DNA of 64,000 nt from Cinclus cinclus (lineage: Eukaryota > Chordata > Aves > Passeriformes > Cinclidae), in the NCBI RefSeq assembly GCF_963662255.1, contig NC_085068.1:2480001-2544000 (forward strand). Direction: 5' to 3'. The notes beneath the pieces were generated by a model. The model worked only from the letters and a program-made list of their open reading frames with translations. It was not told where the DNA came from and searched no databases. Numbering within the stretch: the first letter of the stretch is position 1; every line of letters begins with the position of its first letter. Shown one piece after another: positions 39,301-54,300 of the stretch. The position numbers and the translations under genes were made by a program.

Positions 39301-42300
39301 GGCACTGGAGTGGTGCCATCTCCCATGGGACACCACACAGCTCTGCAGCTCCTGCAGCCACACCTGGATCCATTTATACAATTCCTCAACTGCAAAAGCA
39401 ACCCCTGGAAACATACAGGCCAAATTCAAACCCAGAAGACACTGTACTTTACTGCAAGCTTATATAAATATTTGATCATTTTCCTCCTTTCCCCCAGAGC
39501 TCCAGTGCCCCAGGAGTCCTGACACCCCAGAACTGACAGTGAAAACCACGTGTTACAGGAGACTCTGGGCAGTTGCATTGCATTTTACCACATCTGTGAC
39601 TCTACTGCACCAGGCAGAGGCTGCCAGCCAGGTCAGACTCTTGATTTTTAAGTGAGATAAACTCTCCCTGTCAGGCATCAAGCAGCATCCCAGCAGATGA
39701 AGCTGTCAAGGTTGTGTGACCTTTTTATCTGCTAAAAGATGCAGCTGGGAGCCAAGTAGTAGCTCTTTATTTTCTCTATTTAATATTAAAAATTTTGTCT
39801 GGGAAGTACAGAAGGCCTTTTTGCACTTCTGCCCAGCGGGTACTGGGCTCTGCGGTGCCAACAGCAGCCTAACAAGATGAAACAAATAGTTCCATTTATT
39901 TGTCTCCCAAAGGACTGGGAAAACAATAGCACAGGGATCTGGAGATAGATATTAAAAACAAAAGACAAACTGTATTACAGCCAAAGCCTTGATTAGTTCC
40001 AGGCGGGAAAGTGAGAGGGATTTCACTGCACTGCATTTAGAGTGACCTTGGTGTGTATTTTAACATTTATACCCTCATCTAATTAGAATTACTTACTAAC
40101 ATCTAACTCCTGAAAGAGAGGATATACATGGGCATCCCATTTTTACAGGATCAGAACCAGCTCATGCATTCTAAAGCATCTGGGTGCCTACGGATGTGGC
40201 CATGTAGCCTCAGTGCAATGCCAAAGCACTGCTGCTTATTGGTAAAAAATAATAATGGTAACCTCAAAAAACATTTAAAATATCAGGAAAATCTGATGGA
40301 CCTGAACCCTCCTCCAGGACGGCAAATCTGGAACCAAAACTGTGTTATCTGAACACTGAATAAAATAATATCAGGGTTAACTTTTCAACTATTACTTCAT
40401 CGCAGTGTCTCTTTTGCTTGCTCAGGAGAAAATTAAGCTGGCAGGGTTCCTTTAATGTAATAACCCTGTTGCTCACCCCAGAGGTAATAATTATATCTAG
40501 AATGGAAAGAGAAGCTGATTCCCAACTGCTTTTACTCAATAGGTTCCCTGTTATCCAGCATGTCCAGGCATCACTCCCAACAATGTAAATCCTTAATGAC
40601 CCGCTTAGGATGTGCAACCCTGGTCCTCCTAAAACTTTCAGTGACTTCCCATCTGTGCTGCCTGGTGCACAAAGCAGAGCCCAGGGCTGGGGGAGGGCAG
40701 GGAGGGGTGGCACTGACGTGTTGAGCACGTAGAGCACGGTGTGGATGATGTAGGGGATGAGGTGGATGTTGCTCTCGCGGCCGCCGCCCCCGGTGTCAAT
40801 GCTGAACGACTGCTCCATGGCGAAGCGCAGGAACAGCAGCTTGATGTCGTGCACGTTGAGCTGGTACGTGGGCTCCCTCTGCCCTGTGCACTCCTGCAGG
40901 TACGTGTTGTGTCTGCAAAACAGCAGGGAGCCTTCACAGAGCTCCTCCTGCCACCGGATCCCAGCAAGGATGGCACAGAAAAGCTTGGAAGAAGGAAGAG
41001 GCTACACAAAGGCAGCCCCTGCTACTTTGGATTAACCTCCCCAAAGGGAGGCTTTCAGCTCACTCTGGTAAATCCAATTCCATCTGCAGATATCTGTCCA
41101 CTCATCAATACTGTTTTCCCATGCCCAGGACATGGGATACAGCTCCCTGGCTGAAATGCTTCCAGGATGTTATCATTCTTAATTCCACAGAATCCCAGAA
41201 TGGTTTGGAGACCTTTCACTACCCCAAGGTTGCTCCCAGTCCCGTCCAACCTGGCCTTGGACACTTCCAGGGATGGGGCATCCATAACTTCTCTGGGCAT
41301 CTTGTGCCAGTGCTCACCCCTTCACAGGGAAGACTTTCTTCCTGATATCTGATCTACACCTACCCCATCAGGTTCAAAATTTCTAATGTGACATTACAAA
41401 CCCAGCACAAGGTGAACCAGAATCTGGACAACAGCATCTCCATCTGCTCCAGATACGTGCTCAAGTGTCTCAGTACCATCCAAGAGAAGTCTGGAAATCT
41501 ACACCAGGGAATCCACTGGTGTCAGAGGGTTACTTCTGTAAAGCAGGGAGTCACTGGGCCACAAATGAATCAACACTGCATCCTCAGCAGTGACTGGGGG
41601 CTAAGGAGGCACTGAAATTATTTAAATGAAGCCAAGGAGCAAACAGACACCTGCACTTTTTTAGGAGATTCACTCTTGGTGGTAGAACCTGAAATGGCTC
41701 CGTTTTACTAAGATTCAACTGCACCACCTCTGATCCCAAGCTTTTAGGGGAGTGTGTGGCAAGGACCTGACTCACCCAGATGCAACCAGCTGGGGAAAAA
41801 CCTGTCTGTACTCACCGTGCCAAGCATGTGGCAAAAGCAGACTCTGGCACGTGGGGCCCCCACACTGGCAGGAGCCCATTGCACTTGGTGTTGGCATTCT
41901 GCAGGGCTGCACTCTCCCACTCCTCGCGGCCCCGAGCAAGTCTGCACGGAGAAACAGAGCACACCAGGCGAGTCAGGAGGATGCAAGCTTTTGTCTAAGG
42001 AAATATCCCAAAAATGACAATTCCACAGCTTCTCTCAGCGCTAGACTTGGCACAGTCCAGACCTGAGCAGAGTTAAAGCAGACCCTGACAGAGATGCCCA
42101 TGACTGCAAAGTGATCAACAACCCAGCCCACCCAGCCCGAGTTGCAGGGTGAATGCTGTGATCCCAAACCACCTGGAGAGGCCTTCAGCCCCAGGCTGTG
42201 GGCAGCAGTACCTGACAGCTGCCAGGTGGCAGTCGTAGTGCACGATGTTGAAGTGAGACACGGTGCTGTAGCCCTGCTGCTTGCGGGGCTTGTTCTCAAA

Positions 42301-45300
42301 CTCCTCGAGCGCCACGCGCTTGGTGAAGGTGTAAATCCCCAGCACCTTGGTGGGCTGCAAGGACACACAGCTGGCTTAGCAACCACTCAGCTCTGCAGCA
42401 GGGCACGTCTCCTGCTCTTTACACACCACGCTGAATTGAACCTCTCCCAGTCCCAACCTCAAACTTAAAACTGATTCTGTGTTTTTCCAGCTTTCACTGG
42501 AAACACACTTCCACTTCCCAGCCACCTCTGGAAGTACTGATCTCAAGGACCAGCCTGAGACTTCCTGATCTTCCACTACCAGCACTTGTGCAAACAGATA
42601 CTGGCATGTCCCCTTAGGAGCTGAGAGGGCTCAGAAAATGTGTCTCCCTTCACCTGGAACCTGAATCTACCATCATCATTACCTGGAACTTTTAGCTCCC
42701 ATTACCCAGAACTTTTAGCTCCCACTACCCAAAATTTTAGCTCCCATTACCTGGAACTTTTAGCTCCCGTTACCTGGAACTTGTATCCCTCCCTGCAGAT
42801 GCAGCAGGTCAGTCCTGGTTCCTCTATCAGCTCTTCCATCTGTTTAAGCAGCGCAGTCTTGGTCACCACTTGGCCCTTCTCATTTGTCTGGAAGAGAGAA
42901 AAGCTCAAGCAGGTTAAAAAGAATGACAAAGCACACCATGCCCACCACTGGCACTGGAATGCCCATCCAATTTCCCAGTAGCTGTGCTCCCTCCAGGCAG
43001 CACCAGTCAAACTGAGGGCTGGAGCTCTGCAACATCCACCAATAAATCATTTTACAGACCTCCTGCTGAGGCAGTTTGACCAAGGCAGGAAGAAAAGCCC
43101 CTGAAGGAGCAGAGCACCCAGCCATTACCGTCATGCCCAGGGTGCCCAGGGCCTTCTGCCTCATGGCCATGGCCATCCTCTTCTTCTCAGCGCGCGTCTC
43201 CTTCCGCGCGGCGTCAATCTTCTTGTTCACCTCGGGGTGCTCCCTCAGTGCCTCCAGGAGGTTCTCTGCCAACGTCCCAATCCCCTCATCACTCGACACC
43301 TGCTCCAGTTTGTGCAGGTTGGTGATGGAGTCTGTTCCTATTAGCACCTGGTGGGGATGGAACACAGCATTGCTCAGGAAAAGGGGACTTGGGTACAGTG
43401 ACTGTCCCCTCTAATCCCACAGGGACAACTGAGCAGAGCACTGAGCTGCAACAAGTGCTCCTTCCTTTTTTAATGCTTCTGGGCCCTAAAAGCTGTTTCT
43501 AAGACTGGGGCAATTTGCCTCTCCACTGGTCATTGCCAGAAGCTCAGATGGGGATGTTGGATAAAACATTTATTTAGTGATAAGACATTTTACTGATGCC
43601 TTCAAACACCAACAATCATGTCCTGAGTTTATCAATGATTACCTTCTCTTCACATTGGTGTGTCAATTTCACACCACACAGCAGGAGGAAATAATAAGTC
43701 AGGATCTCTGACTTTTCCAGATGATGTCTGAAGCTGCCCAGCAGAGGCTCAAGGCATCAAGATACACACAAAGTCATGCTCCCAATCCTGTCACATGGCA
43801 CACAAAACTCAAAGGATGTTCTGCAAGGGCAGAATTTCCTGACGGAATACCTGAACAGCTTCCACACCTATGCCTACTTCGAGATTCCCAACAGGCTTTC
43901 ACATTCTTATAACAGGTAAGCTCAGGAGAACTGGATTTTCTCTCTGTTTTATCCCCCAAAGAGAATACCCTTCAGACTAGAACCAACACCGAAAAGCTGT
44001 GAGCAAAACTGTTCCAATTATGGTGAGGATGACAAAACAACACCCAACGGAAATCAGTGTAGAACCAACTCTTAGAGGAATGAATCCTCAGCTCCAGCCC
44101 CAGAGCAGAGGGACAATGCAGGCACACCCCCCTGGCCTCACCTGTGTTGCAGGGTGCTGCGTCGCAAGGCCTCGAAGCAGGCGCAGGATAAAAGGAAGAG
44201 CAGGTCGAGATAAGAACCTCTTCCATATGTCTGCATCCAAACTGCATGGAAAACAAAAGCCAGCAGCTGAGGGGAATGTCCCAGCCAGCAGCATGGCTCC
44301 AGGCTGCAGGGAACACTCCTTCCCCCATGTCCCTCACTAATGAAGGGACAGTCACACTCCCACTTCCATGCTGTGCAGAGCCACGGTGCCAACTCTGAAC
44401 CTGGGGATTTGTGTTCATGAGTTGGCCACCAACAGCAAAAACTCTGTTGCTGTGCAACAGGAGGGAACAGACAGGAAACACAAGAACTGAGATATCCAAG
44501 GAATCATCTTGGATGGTTATCAAATGGGAGGATTTCAGGCTTTTTAGCTATCCCTATACGTGCACTGCCTCATCACACCTCTGCACCACAGCTCTGAATG
44601 CTCCAGAATGAGCACCTGTTCATGGATTTCTTGGGAGATTGTGGTGATGGGATAAGGAAGATGTCCAGGGCAGTCACACACATTAACCACAGACATGAAA
44701 TAGTGACTCTTACTTCTTTGCACTGGGAATGTGCTTTTTCATGTAATCCAGGGCATTCTGTGTAATCCCCTTCTGCAGGATGAGGTCTTTCAGCTGATGG
44801 CCATTGCTGTTGTTCTTTATTCCTGCTGCTATTTTACAGAAGCAATCCAGGAAAACTTTATCATCTCCACTGTGCTCCTCATCATACCTGAACAATGAGA
44901 AGAAATGGTAACTCTGCCTGTAATTCTCATTGACATTATCACTGAATGATGTACCTGCCCCAGCTCAGAGACTCAGAAAAGCCTCTTGGGCCCTTGTCAC
45001 CTCAAAATACACTCTGAAAACCTAAATCTCGAGCTAGATCTTATATATTTCTTTCAAAAATAGCTTAGAAGTGAAAGAGGAAATGAAGTTGAAGCCTGGC
45101 GTTACACTGGAGCAGCATCAATGAGGAAATAAAGGCAGAAACATGCCAGTACAACCCACTGCAGGTGCTTTTAGCTGAACTGTGCCAACGTACTTATCAA
45201 AGTTACAGTAGGGCTTGAAGCGCTCCACCAGGATCTGCATCTTCTCCATCTCCCCGAAGGACAGGTAGGGGATGATGCGCAGCAGCCCCTGCAGCACACT

Positions 45301-48300
45301 CAGGTTGGAGCGTACAAAGGTGCTGTTGATCTGGTCCAGCAGCATCACCAGCTGGTCCTTGTCCCCAGTGAGGAGGAGGTTGCCCTGTGAAGGAAGAGCA
45401 GCAGGATTTACATTCAGGAATCAATCTACAAGAAAATTCTCGCTCTGGGAGCCAGTGGAGTACTCCAGTAGTGAAGGGGTAGCTGGTGATAAAAATATAA
45501 CCCAGCCTCAAAGGTTCCCAAAGATCTCATGGAATGGCTGTACCAACTCCTCGAGCTGACACCTGGCTCATACCATCTACTGTTAAAGCATTTTCCAGCC
45601 AAAAGTCTAATAATTCCAACCCAAAGCACATCAGATTCCTGTCCACCCACAGCTTCAAAAGATGAGTGAGAAGCTCTTGTTCTCAGTCTAGCTGAGATAC
45701 AGTTTTATTCTCAATTAGCTGGAAAATCAATCATGTTTTCAACACATACAAAAACACTCCAAAAAACAAGGCCAAGCTGTGTCTTTTCTTGTTTCTCCCT
45801 GGCCTATGGCCCCAAGCAGGAAGGAAAGGATCCAAGCAGTGCCTAACAACCCTCACCCAACCATGCAAGACTCATCCTGACGCAGCTTCGCAGTGCTTTT
45901 GGTTCAGGGCCCTCCTCAAGCCCTTCCCCAAGGCCTGCTAAGACCTGCCAGAAATGTAACGAGGGTCAGATTCCATCAGCACTCTCTCCAGCTCCTGGAG
46001 CTCAGCATCCCTGTGAGCAGGGGTGTGCACACCCTGAATCCCAGGGAAAGAAGCTGCAGGCACTCACCTTGTCCTCGCTCAGAGGTTCAGCATTGGACTC
46101 ATCCAGAATCATCTCCATGATGCTGAGCACCTGCTCTGCCACCGCTGCTCCCCCACTGTCCTTGCTCTCCTGCTCAGCCACCAGAGCCTGCAAGAGATAG
46201 GAGTGCTCAGGGGAACAGCAGCAGGAACTGCTTTAAGGTGGGAAGAGGCACTGGAACACCAGCTGGTTTAACTGCCCCCAACACTCCCACCCACAACAGA
46301 TAAATAATGTTTAAAGGATAATTTGTAGTGGCATTTCCCATCAGCAACATTTCCCATCTCCCACAGTTATCACAAGGCAGCAGCCAGTCAAAAGTAGCTT
46401 AAATTCATTGGAATCCATGGAAAAAACACTTCTGGAAGTCCAGGTTGTCCTTACCAAGTTGAGAGTCCCCAGCATGACATTCAAAGTGTTCATCTCAGGC
46501 TTGACCAGCTGCTGCCTGTTTATTTTCACCTTCACACAGTAACTGAAGAGTTTTAACAACACCTACAAAATACAGCAAAGGGATTCTCTGTGGTACCTTT
46601 ACAATGAGGGGGGATTTTGCTGAAACTAAAGTAATAGTTTAATACAATAACGCACCTGATCTCCAGACTTCTGGGCTACATCACACCCCAGATTTTTACT
46701 CTATATAAATCTACGCACAGATTTGGCTTTCAGGCAAGGCCAAGGCAGAAAACAATCCCTCCAGCAAGACAGGATTTAGTCTTACCAACTCCTCAGGTCC
46801 TACACATTTCAAGTTTTGTGAGGAATTGTTAACCAAGAGGAACGGGACAGTGAAAGAATTGCTCCAGCTCAAGGGAGATTGTTTAAACCTCAGGGATGTC
46901 TGTGGAGTTTTCCACCCTGTAACTCCTGACCCCACAGCCAAAGGAGACTCACAGTTAAGAGGTGCCGGCCCTGTTTGAAGTCCTTGATGCCAGTCAGTCT
47001 GTTGAGCATGCACTCCAGGCCTCCACACGGGGCCATCACCCCTGCCATCTTGTACACCTCCTCCTCATCCTCCTCCTCATCTGCAGGACAGACACGAGGG
47101 GTGAGGACAGGAGCAGCCACAGTGGGACACGCTTGTGCAGTGGGAGCAGAAAAGGAGAGCAGAGCAGCACACACATACCAGCAATTCAAGTCTGTATTGA
47201 AGTCGAAAAGAATTAAGTTGTTGTATTGAAGTCGAAAAGAATTAAGATCAGGAATATGAAGAAGGGCTGGGCAGAATGGCCCCTGTGCCAAGCAAGTGCT
47301 CACATTTGAAGCCCAGCTTTAAAGCTCTGTTAAAATCCTCCTTCACTCAAGGTGAAGCAGGTAAACGCAGCAAAAGCAACGTCAATCAACTTTAAGCTCA
47401 CTGCTGTGAGGATAATAATGTCATTGCTCTGCAGCAAACCTCAGATTTCAAATCTAATCCCAGCTTTCAGCAGACAAATGCATTACCAGTGGTGGAGTCG
47501 AGGGACTCGATGAATTCCTCCGTTGCATCTCCCAGTAACCCCCGCATGCGGTAAATGATCCTCATGGGCTCCCCCTGCAAGAGCAGAGCTTTTTATTCAT
47601 TCTATCTCCGGGCACTTGTACACAAGCCTGGTTCTGATTTCAGTGTTTACAGACACTCCAGCCCCAGTCTCCCTTGTGCTGTTTCACCTGAGGATGGTAA
47701 CACAGGGAAGTTTTTCACTCCCCCATTCTCCCCTTCCTGAGATGAATTAAAAACAATAGAGCCACCTGCAAAAACATCAGTAACTCATCCCTTGGTCTGC
47801 CCAGCTTTTCTTGGCATTGCCAATTAACTGACAGACTGGTAATAAACAGTCTCTTCCTCCTTCCATCTCCTCCAGGTTTCCTTTAGCACCAGTGAAAGAT
47901 GCAGTCAAGGAAAATGGGTTCGTCTGCAGAGGAACACCTGCTTTCCATGGCAACCTCTCCTCTGAGGGTATGGCACAGCATACCTGGGAAATAAAGGGAA
48001 CAGGCACAGCCCAGGAAATGAAGCAGGACAGGCTAATTGGATGAAAGCTTTCAAACAGATAAAATCTGCAGTGATGGCAAATGGAAGAGGAGTAAAAGGC
48101 AATTTAATGAGCTTTCAGTAAGGCAGTACATCACCATAAGGATACAGCCAAAAAGCTGTGCTTTCACCCTGAGAAAGGGACAGTTTTCCAGATGCATTTC
48201 CAGCTGGAAATACTGACAGCTTATCATGAAACTTTCCATTTTTAATCCATAGGTCTGAATAAAAAGCAGAAAAGAAAAATCCCAGATTTGGGAGCAGGAG

Positions 48301-51300
48301 ACCTTGCAAGAGAAAACCTGTCAGGGATCGTGCTAAGCCTAATGTGGAATAAGCAGTGCTTAATGTCACAGCAAATACATAAGCACAGGGAAAGCCCCGG
48401 GGGGAAGATCTGCTCAAAGGCCATGCTGGCGACCAGCAATTAACACCACAGGGGCCCTGGTAAAACGGCAGATGAACAAAAAAAGCCACTGAGAGACAAG
48501 GGAAACAAAAAGGGGCCTGAGGCTGCGTTTCTTGTGCGCCTGTCGCTCCCAGGGAACAGAGCTGCGGCTCCAGGAGGTGCTCACAAAAGAAGACAGATGA
48601 AAGCTGTTCATCCACAGGAATGCTGAGCAAACTCTGCCTTTCAGCAGCAGAGCTGCTTCCCGGGAGAGCTGCACGCCGGCTCCAGCCCAGCATCCCATGG
48701 GAACAGCTCCTTGCTGCTCCCAGGGGCAGCGCGGGGATCATTTCCACTCATGAATTCAAATCAGAACTCACAGATTAACACCAGCACCTCGCCTCCCTTT
48801 CCAAGTTGGTACCTTGCTAAAAAATGATCACTGTCACAAGGTTTGGGCTTGATTTTGCAGTATTGAAGGCTTTGTTACTGAAATAAAGTTTAAGGAGACC
48901 CGTTTTATCATCATTCACTGCTAACTGGCACTTTGTTTGAACTCTTCCCACAAATGGTTTCAGGAAACATGTTTCAAAGGTGATTTGAGGCCAGGAGGAA
49001 ATGAGGAACGGCAAAGAAATACTGAGCAATACTGAGTCTTGTTTTATGATCTCAAGTGCCTCTAAAAACATATTTGTAGTGGGCAAGCTTGAGCATAATA
49101 GTCTCAGTGGAGTTTATTTTAGTGGCTAAAAGGAAAGAAGGGAAGAGTTGTTCTGGACCACATCCACCTCTAGAACAAGCTTAGTATGACACAGTGGACT
49201 GGACCCTTAAGATGGCTGGGTCCGTTTCTTCATGTGAGAAACACACAACACATACTATGAAGAGCAAAAAAAGGATGAATCTGCCAAGTGCTTGAGATCC
49301 TGATTAAAAATATGACAGCAGAAGTGCAAATATGGAGAACCACTGGATGCTCTGTGAATAAAAAACTTGGATTCATCCCCGAAGCACAGACTGATGGAGC
49401 AATCTGGTGTCCCTGTGTGCAGATGGAGTGTGAAATGTGATCTGAAAGGCAGTGGCAACGATCAGATCTCCCCAAGGGAACACAGGCAAGGCTGTTCCTC
49501 AGAGACAGTCACATGTGACACAGGACACAGCTCACCTGGGGCAGTGCTCTGCAATCACTCACGTTGCAGGGCCGTGCACAATCTAGCCTAACAGTGCACC
49601 AAAAGGTGCTGAGCAGTTACACCCAATAAATTATATGCCAGGAAATAAATCCTGACTTGTGCGATTTTGCTTTTCCCCCCTTTGTTTTGTTGATGTGAAG
49701 GATGGGTGCTCTGTGCTGTTAACTTGTACAAAGGTAACACACCTCATTTGTGGGACACCACACCTTCTTGTAGACCTCAGCCACAGGCAGATCCAGACTG
49801 ATGATCTTGTTGTTCACCAAAAGCTGAAAAGGAGGGAAGAACAAGTCAAGAACAAGCTGAGGTTGTTACATCACCACCCCAGCAACCACCAGCTGCCCAA
49901 AACCAGCATCCCACAGGTCTGTACAGAAATCCCCACCTCAAGAAATTCTCACCTCCATCCCGCTGTCGTCCTCCAGCAGAGCCACCAGGTCACAGTCCTG
50001 GCAGATCTTGTTCTTGATGTCCCTCATGAGAGGCCCAATGCCAGGCTCGTTACTGCTGTAGGGATTCCCTGGCATCCTGCCCTGCAGGAAGTCTTCCTGC
50101 TGGGGATCCTTCTCCAGAGTGACAAAGAACTCAGTGACTTCATTCTCCTCCTGAAGAGCAGCAACAGAGACAGAGTGAATAAGTTGTTCCCTAACCACAC
50201 TCCCATGTGTTTTTATGGGAGAATGTTCCTAAACCTTCAGTCCTTTCCCCACTGGTGCATCTGCTCTGCATGCCACACTCGGAGGATGGCCAGGATCATT
50301 CAGTAACCAAATTCCTCAGGGAACTTGAACAGTGACCTCCCCAAATGGGATACACTGGGATACAGGTCTGCACTGGCTAATGGTGAATCATGACTGCAGA
50401 CACTGCTGTTCCTAGGAAAAAGGAACCAGATCTAGGGTTGCTAGAGGTGGTTGATGGCAATTCTCCTCCTCTATCATGAGACCCCACCGGGAGCACTGCA
50501 CACAGTTCTGGTGACCCTCAACAAAAAAAGGACATGAAACTGCTGGAGCGAGTGCAGAGGAGGCCATGGAGCTGCTCAGGGGACTCTGCCCTATGGAGAG
50601 AGACTGGGAGAGTTGGGAATGTTCAGCTGGAGAGGAGAAGGTTGTGAGGAGACCTCAGAGAACCTTCCAGGGTCTGAAGGGGATACAGGAAAGCCAGAGA
50701 GGGACTGTTCATCATGAACTGGAGTGACAGGACAAGGGGGAATTGGTTCAAACTGAAAGAGGGGAAATTTAGGTCACATACTGGGAAGAAATTCTTCCTT
50801 GTGAGAGTGGTGAGGCCCTGGCACAGGGTGTCCAGAGAAGCTGTGGCTGCCCCTGGATCCCTGCAAGTCCAAGGCTGGGATCATGGAATGTGTCTCTGCC
50901 ACGGCAGAGGGTGGGACTGGACAATCTTTAAGGCCCTTCCCAAAGCACTGCAGGACTGTGTTGAGGCAGTGTGACCCTGCCCCACTCACAGGGTAGATGA
51001 TGCTGCAGAGCCTCTCGAAGATGAACACCGGGGTCCTGTAGTCATCGAGGCTGTAACGCTTGGCAGTCTCTATGCACACAGCCATGAACGCCTTGGTCTC
51101 TGACTCTGTGCCTGCCAAGAAAAGGAAGCTTTAAAATGGACACTGGAGTCAATCTTATAGATTCCACTTTAACTCAGCACATGCAGTAAATCCTATTGCA
51201 GTCAGCCCCACACTTGGGTGTTCTCTTCTTTTGCGAATCTACTCTGTGAAAGATGGAAGGTATTTATTGGTAGGGTTACTAGGAAAGCTTCTGCATGGCT

Positions 51301-54300
51301 GAGCTGCAGTAAAACAGCCCCATAAAAATGAGGAGGCTGAGATTCCTGGAAAATAAGAGGTGACTAGGAATGCTATTCAACTGTTCTGTGCCAGTACTGG
51401 ATGCCATAATGCCCCCCTGCTGCAGCAGTCATTTAGTAAAGTTCTTTGTGTGGCTGTTCTGCTTTCCCATCTTGGTTGATCCTGAGACTGCATTTACAGA
51501 ACAGAGGTGGTTTTACCTGTTGTCATGTCCTCCAGCATTTCCAGCAGCATGTCCTGGGTCTCATCAATCAGCTTTGTCCTCTGCACCACCAGCTTCCTCA
51601 GGCACAGGTACCCATTGAGCACCGTGCCCACCAGCCGGCTCTTAAAGTGCCTTTTGATGGATTCCACCTCCACAAAGGAAGACAGAAGACCTAGAAAGCC
51701 ACAGAAATTCAGGAGGTGGGACAGAATTTGATTTCTAAATGTCATAGCAGCAAATAGGGCACAGTATCATAAAATGGCTTCCAGTTCCCATTGGTCTGTG
51801 GTTTAAAGCTCAATTCTGTGAACTGAGGGGTTGGAGGCAAAAGCCTTGGCCTGGTTTGTAAATTGCAACATATGAAAAATAGTTTGGGAACGAGGAAAGG
51901 GCCTAAGGAGTTTCCTGCATGCTTGATACAACATTCTGCACTCTTTGGTGTTTTTCTGTTGCAAGCTGTTCCAAAAGCAGATTGCTCCTCTTGTAATACT
52001 TCTAATACCTCTGATGATGTGAAATGACTTATCAGTGACATCACCAAACTGGTCACTCCTACAATAAAGTAAAGAATCAGCAAACACAAGGATTCTTTCC
52101 CATGACACACTGATCAACATGCTGCTTCTTGCAAGAAGCCAGGCTTTATGGATTCACCCACTAATGGCTGAAGAATGTGAAAGAGGATACAAAAAACAAT
52201 GACTTAGTTACTGAGGTATTTCCATTTCCAACTAAATTTTGCAAAAGGGTATACACCCTAGAAGATGAAAAAAAGCTCCTATAGAATAGGGAGGTAGGAA
52301 CAACAGGTAGGAATAAAGCAGTGTTTACAGTGGTGCCAGAGATTGTACTATGTAATAAAGTAAAATGATGAAGCTTGCCTAGTGTGTTACCACAGTTCAG
52401 CTAAAAACTCTCACTGACCACAAAAATTTATGGAAAAATCCATTTAGAGATTAAATGCCGAATCGATGGCAAAAATCCATTGCTGACAATGACAACACAA
52501 CTGAATGAGATCTCTCTGAAATCCTGCCACAGGCTGTTAGAGAACAACGATCATCTCAGCTCTAACCCTGCTGCAGGCCCACTGAATACCTGTGAGACTC
52601 TTCAGGGCATATCCCTGCTGCAAATCCGTGCTGAGTGTTGCTTCCTCCAAGGCGAGCAAACGAGCTATTTCCTGAAAATAATTAACAGCCTGTTAGGCCA
52701 AGACCCTGCAATGCCAGTAACGATTGGAGTGTCTAACACAGGGTGCAAAAAAACTCAGCACAGCCACTGAGACAGCGAAAACATGATTGCAACAGCAGGG
52801 AGGGAAAGGGGAAAGGAGAGGAAAACTGCCACAAATACTCCCCTCATCTTCTCCCTGCACCTTCCTGCTACCACTGCTTGGCTCTAGTGGCCCTCCAAGA
52901 GGACTCCCAGCCACCATTGGTATGGAGAGTGTCACCTCTGGAGTGCAGCAGGGATCCCCACAGAAACTCACACCACTCTGAACACTGCAAAATCAGCGTG
53001 CTGCTTCTCCAAAGGCTGTAATTCCCATTTCTCCAGCAATGGCAGCACACCTGATCCTTCCCTGTCCCTAAGGGCTCTCAGAGTCCAGCCTGGGAGCTGC
53101 ACAGCAGCTTCCAGCTCCGACCTGGTGCCAAGGCAATGCAGCAATATTTACAATCCCAGAGCAGTTAATTAAAGTGCTGAGGAATTCAGCTCTGGAGCTA
53201 AAACCCCAGTGGCTCCCTCTGTTCAGAGGTAACAGCACTGAAGTGTGAATTAAGCCATGGCAGGGTCAGCAACAGGGCAATGAACAAAGGGATGGAATTT
53301 CAAAGGGAAAAAAAAAAAAAAGCCAAGCTAACAGGTCATTTCCTGCACACAAATCCATACCTTAGTGATGAGGCTGCCAATGTAGGGCAGAACCCCTCTG
53401 GCTGCCAGGTAGACCTTCCAGTGGGCAGGTTTGATGAGTTTCTGATACAGGGCCAGGTACTCAGCAGCACATTCACCAGCAATGCTCAGCTCATCCAGGT
53501 AGCTGTGAAAGAGAAACACAACCTGACAATCCCTTCACGACAACAAAAGGCATTCCTGCTAGAGGATACTGTGAAATGAAGAAAAAGCCTCCAGAAATCC
53601 ATCCTCCCTGCTGTCTTTACTAACAGCATCACTAATATTCATTACTTGCTCACTAAATTAGTATTTGTCCCAGAAAGGAGTTGACTGTGCAATTAGCATG
53701 AGCTGGGATAAGTTATATGTCACAGCAGTTGGAAGAGAGTTCACCCTATCATTCTTCCATTGAAGAGGCACGGGAAATGTTGGCCACACAGCTGAACAGC
53801 TGATCCTTACTTCTGGAAAATGTACAGACTGCAAGAGCTCATTGCCAGCCAGCAAACCCCAAGTCTCCCTAAATCTATACCCTCCCACCTAATTAAGTTA
53901 AAAAACTCCAGCTCAAAAAGATCCCTGAACTGCAGGTATACAAGGGAGAGGTGTGAGAAAAGCTGCAAGAAGGGAGAGATTCTGATGGGCATTGAAGACA
54001 AATACCCATGGAGCTGCCAGGTGTGGCAGCACAGGAATACCTGGTCAGGAGATCAAGGACCTGCTGCTTCCTGCTAGGGATGGTGGCCAGGGCCTCCACG
54101 ATGGTGCAGGCAGCCTGCCTGGCAGCCTGGGTGGCAGGAGTGAACAGCACCTGGGGCAGGGGCAGGAAAAGCCAGGTCAGATCGATGGGCACAGATGAAC
54201 TTGTGACAGCTCACAAGAAAGAACAACATTGGGGCTGCTGGGTGAGCCCGTGGCAGCGTTTTTCTCGTTCTCCCAACTCTTGGTTCTGTAACAATTCCTG

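Noticed and set aside
48115..48747. 210-codon minus-strand frame within a UBR4 intron
   Set aside because: No match to UBR4 or any family I recognise, and UBR4 exons on both sides join in phase without it.
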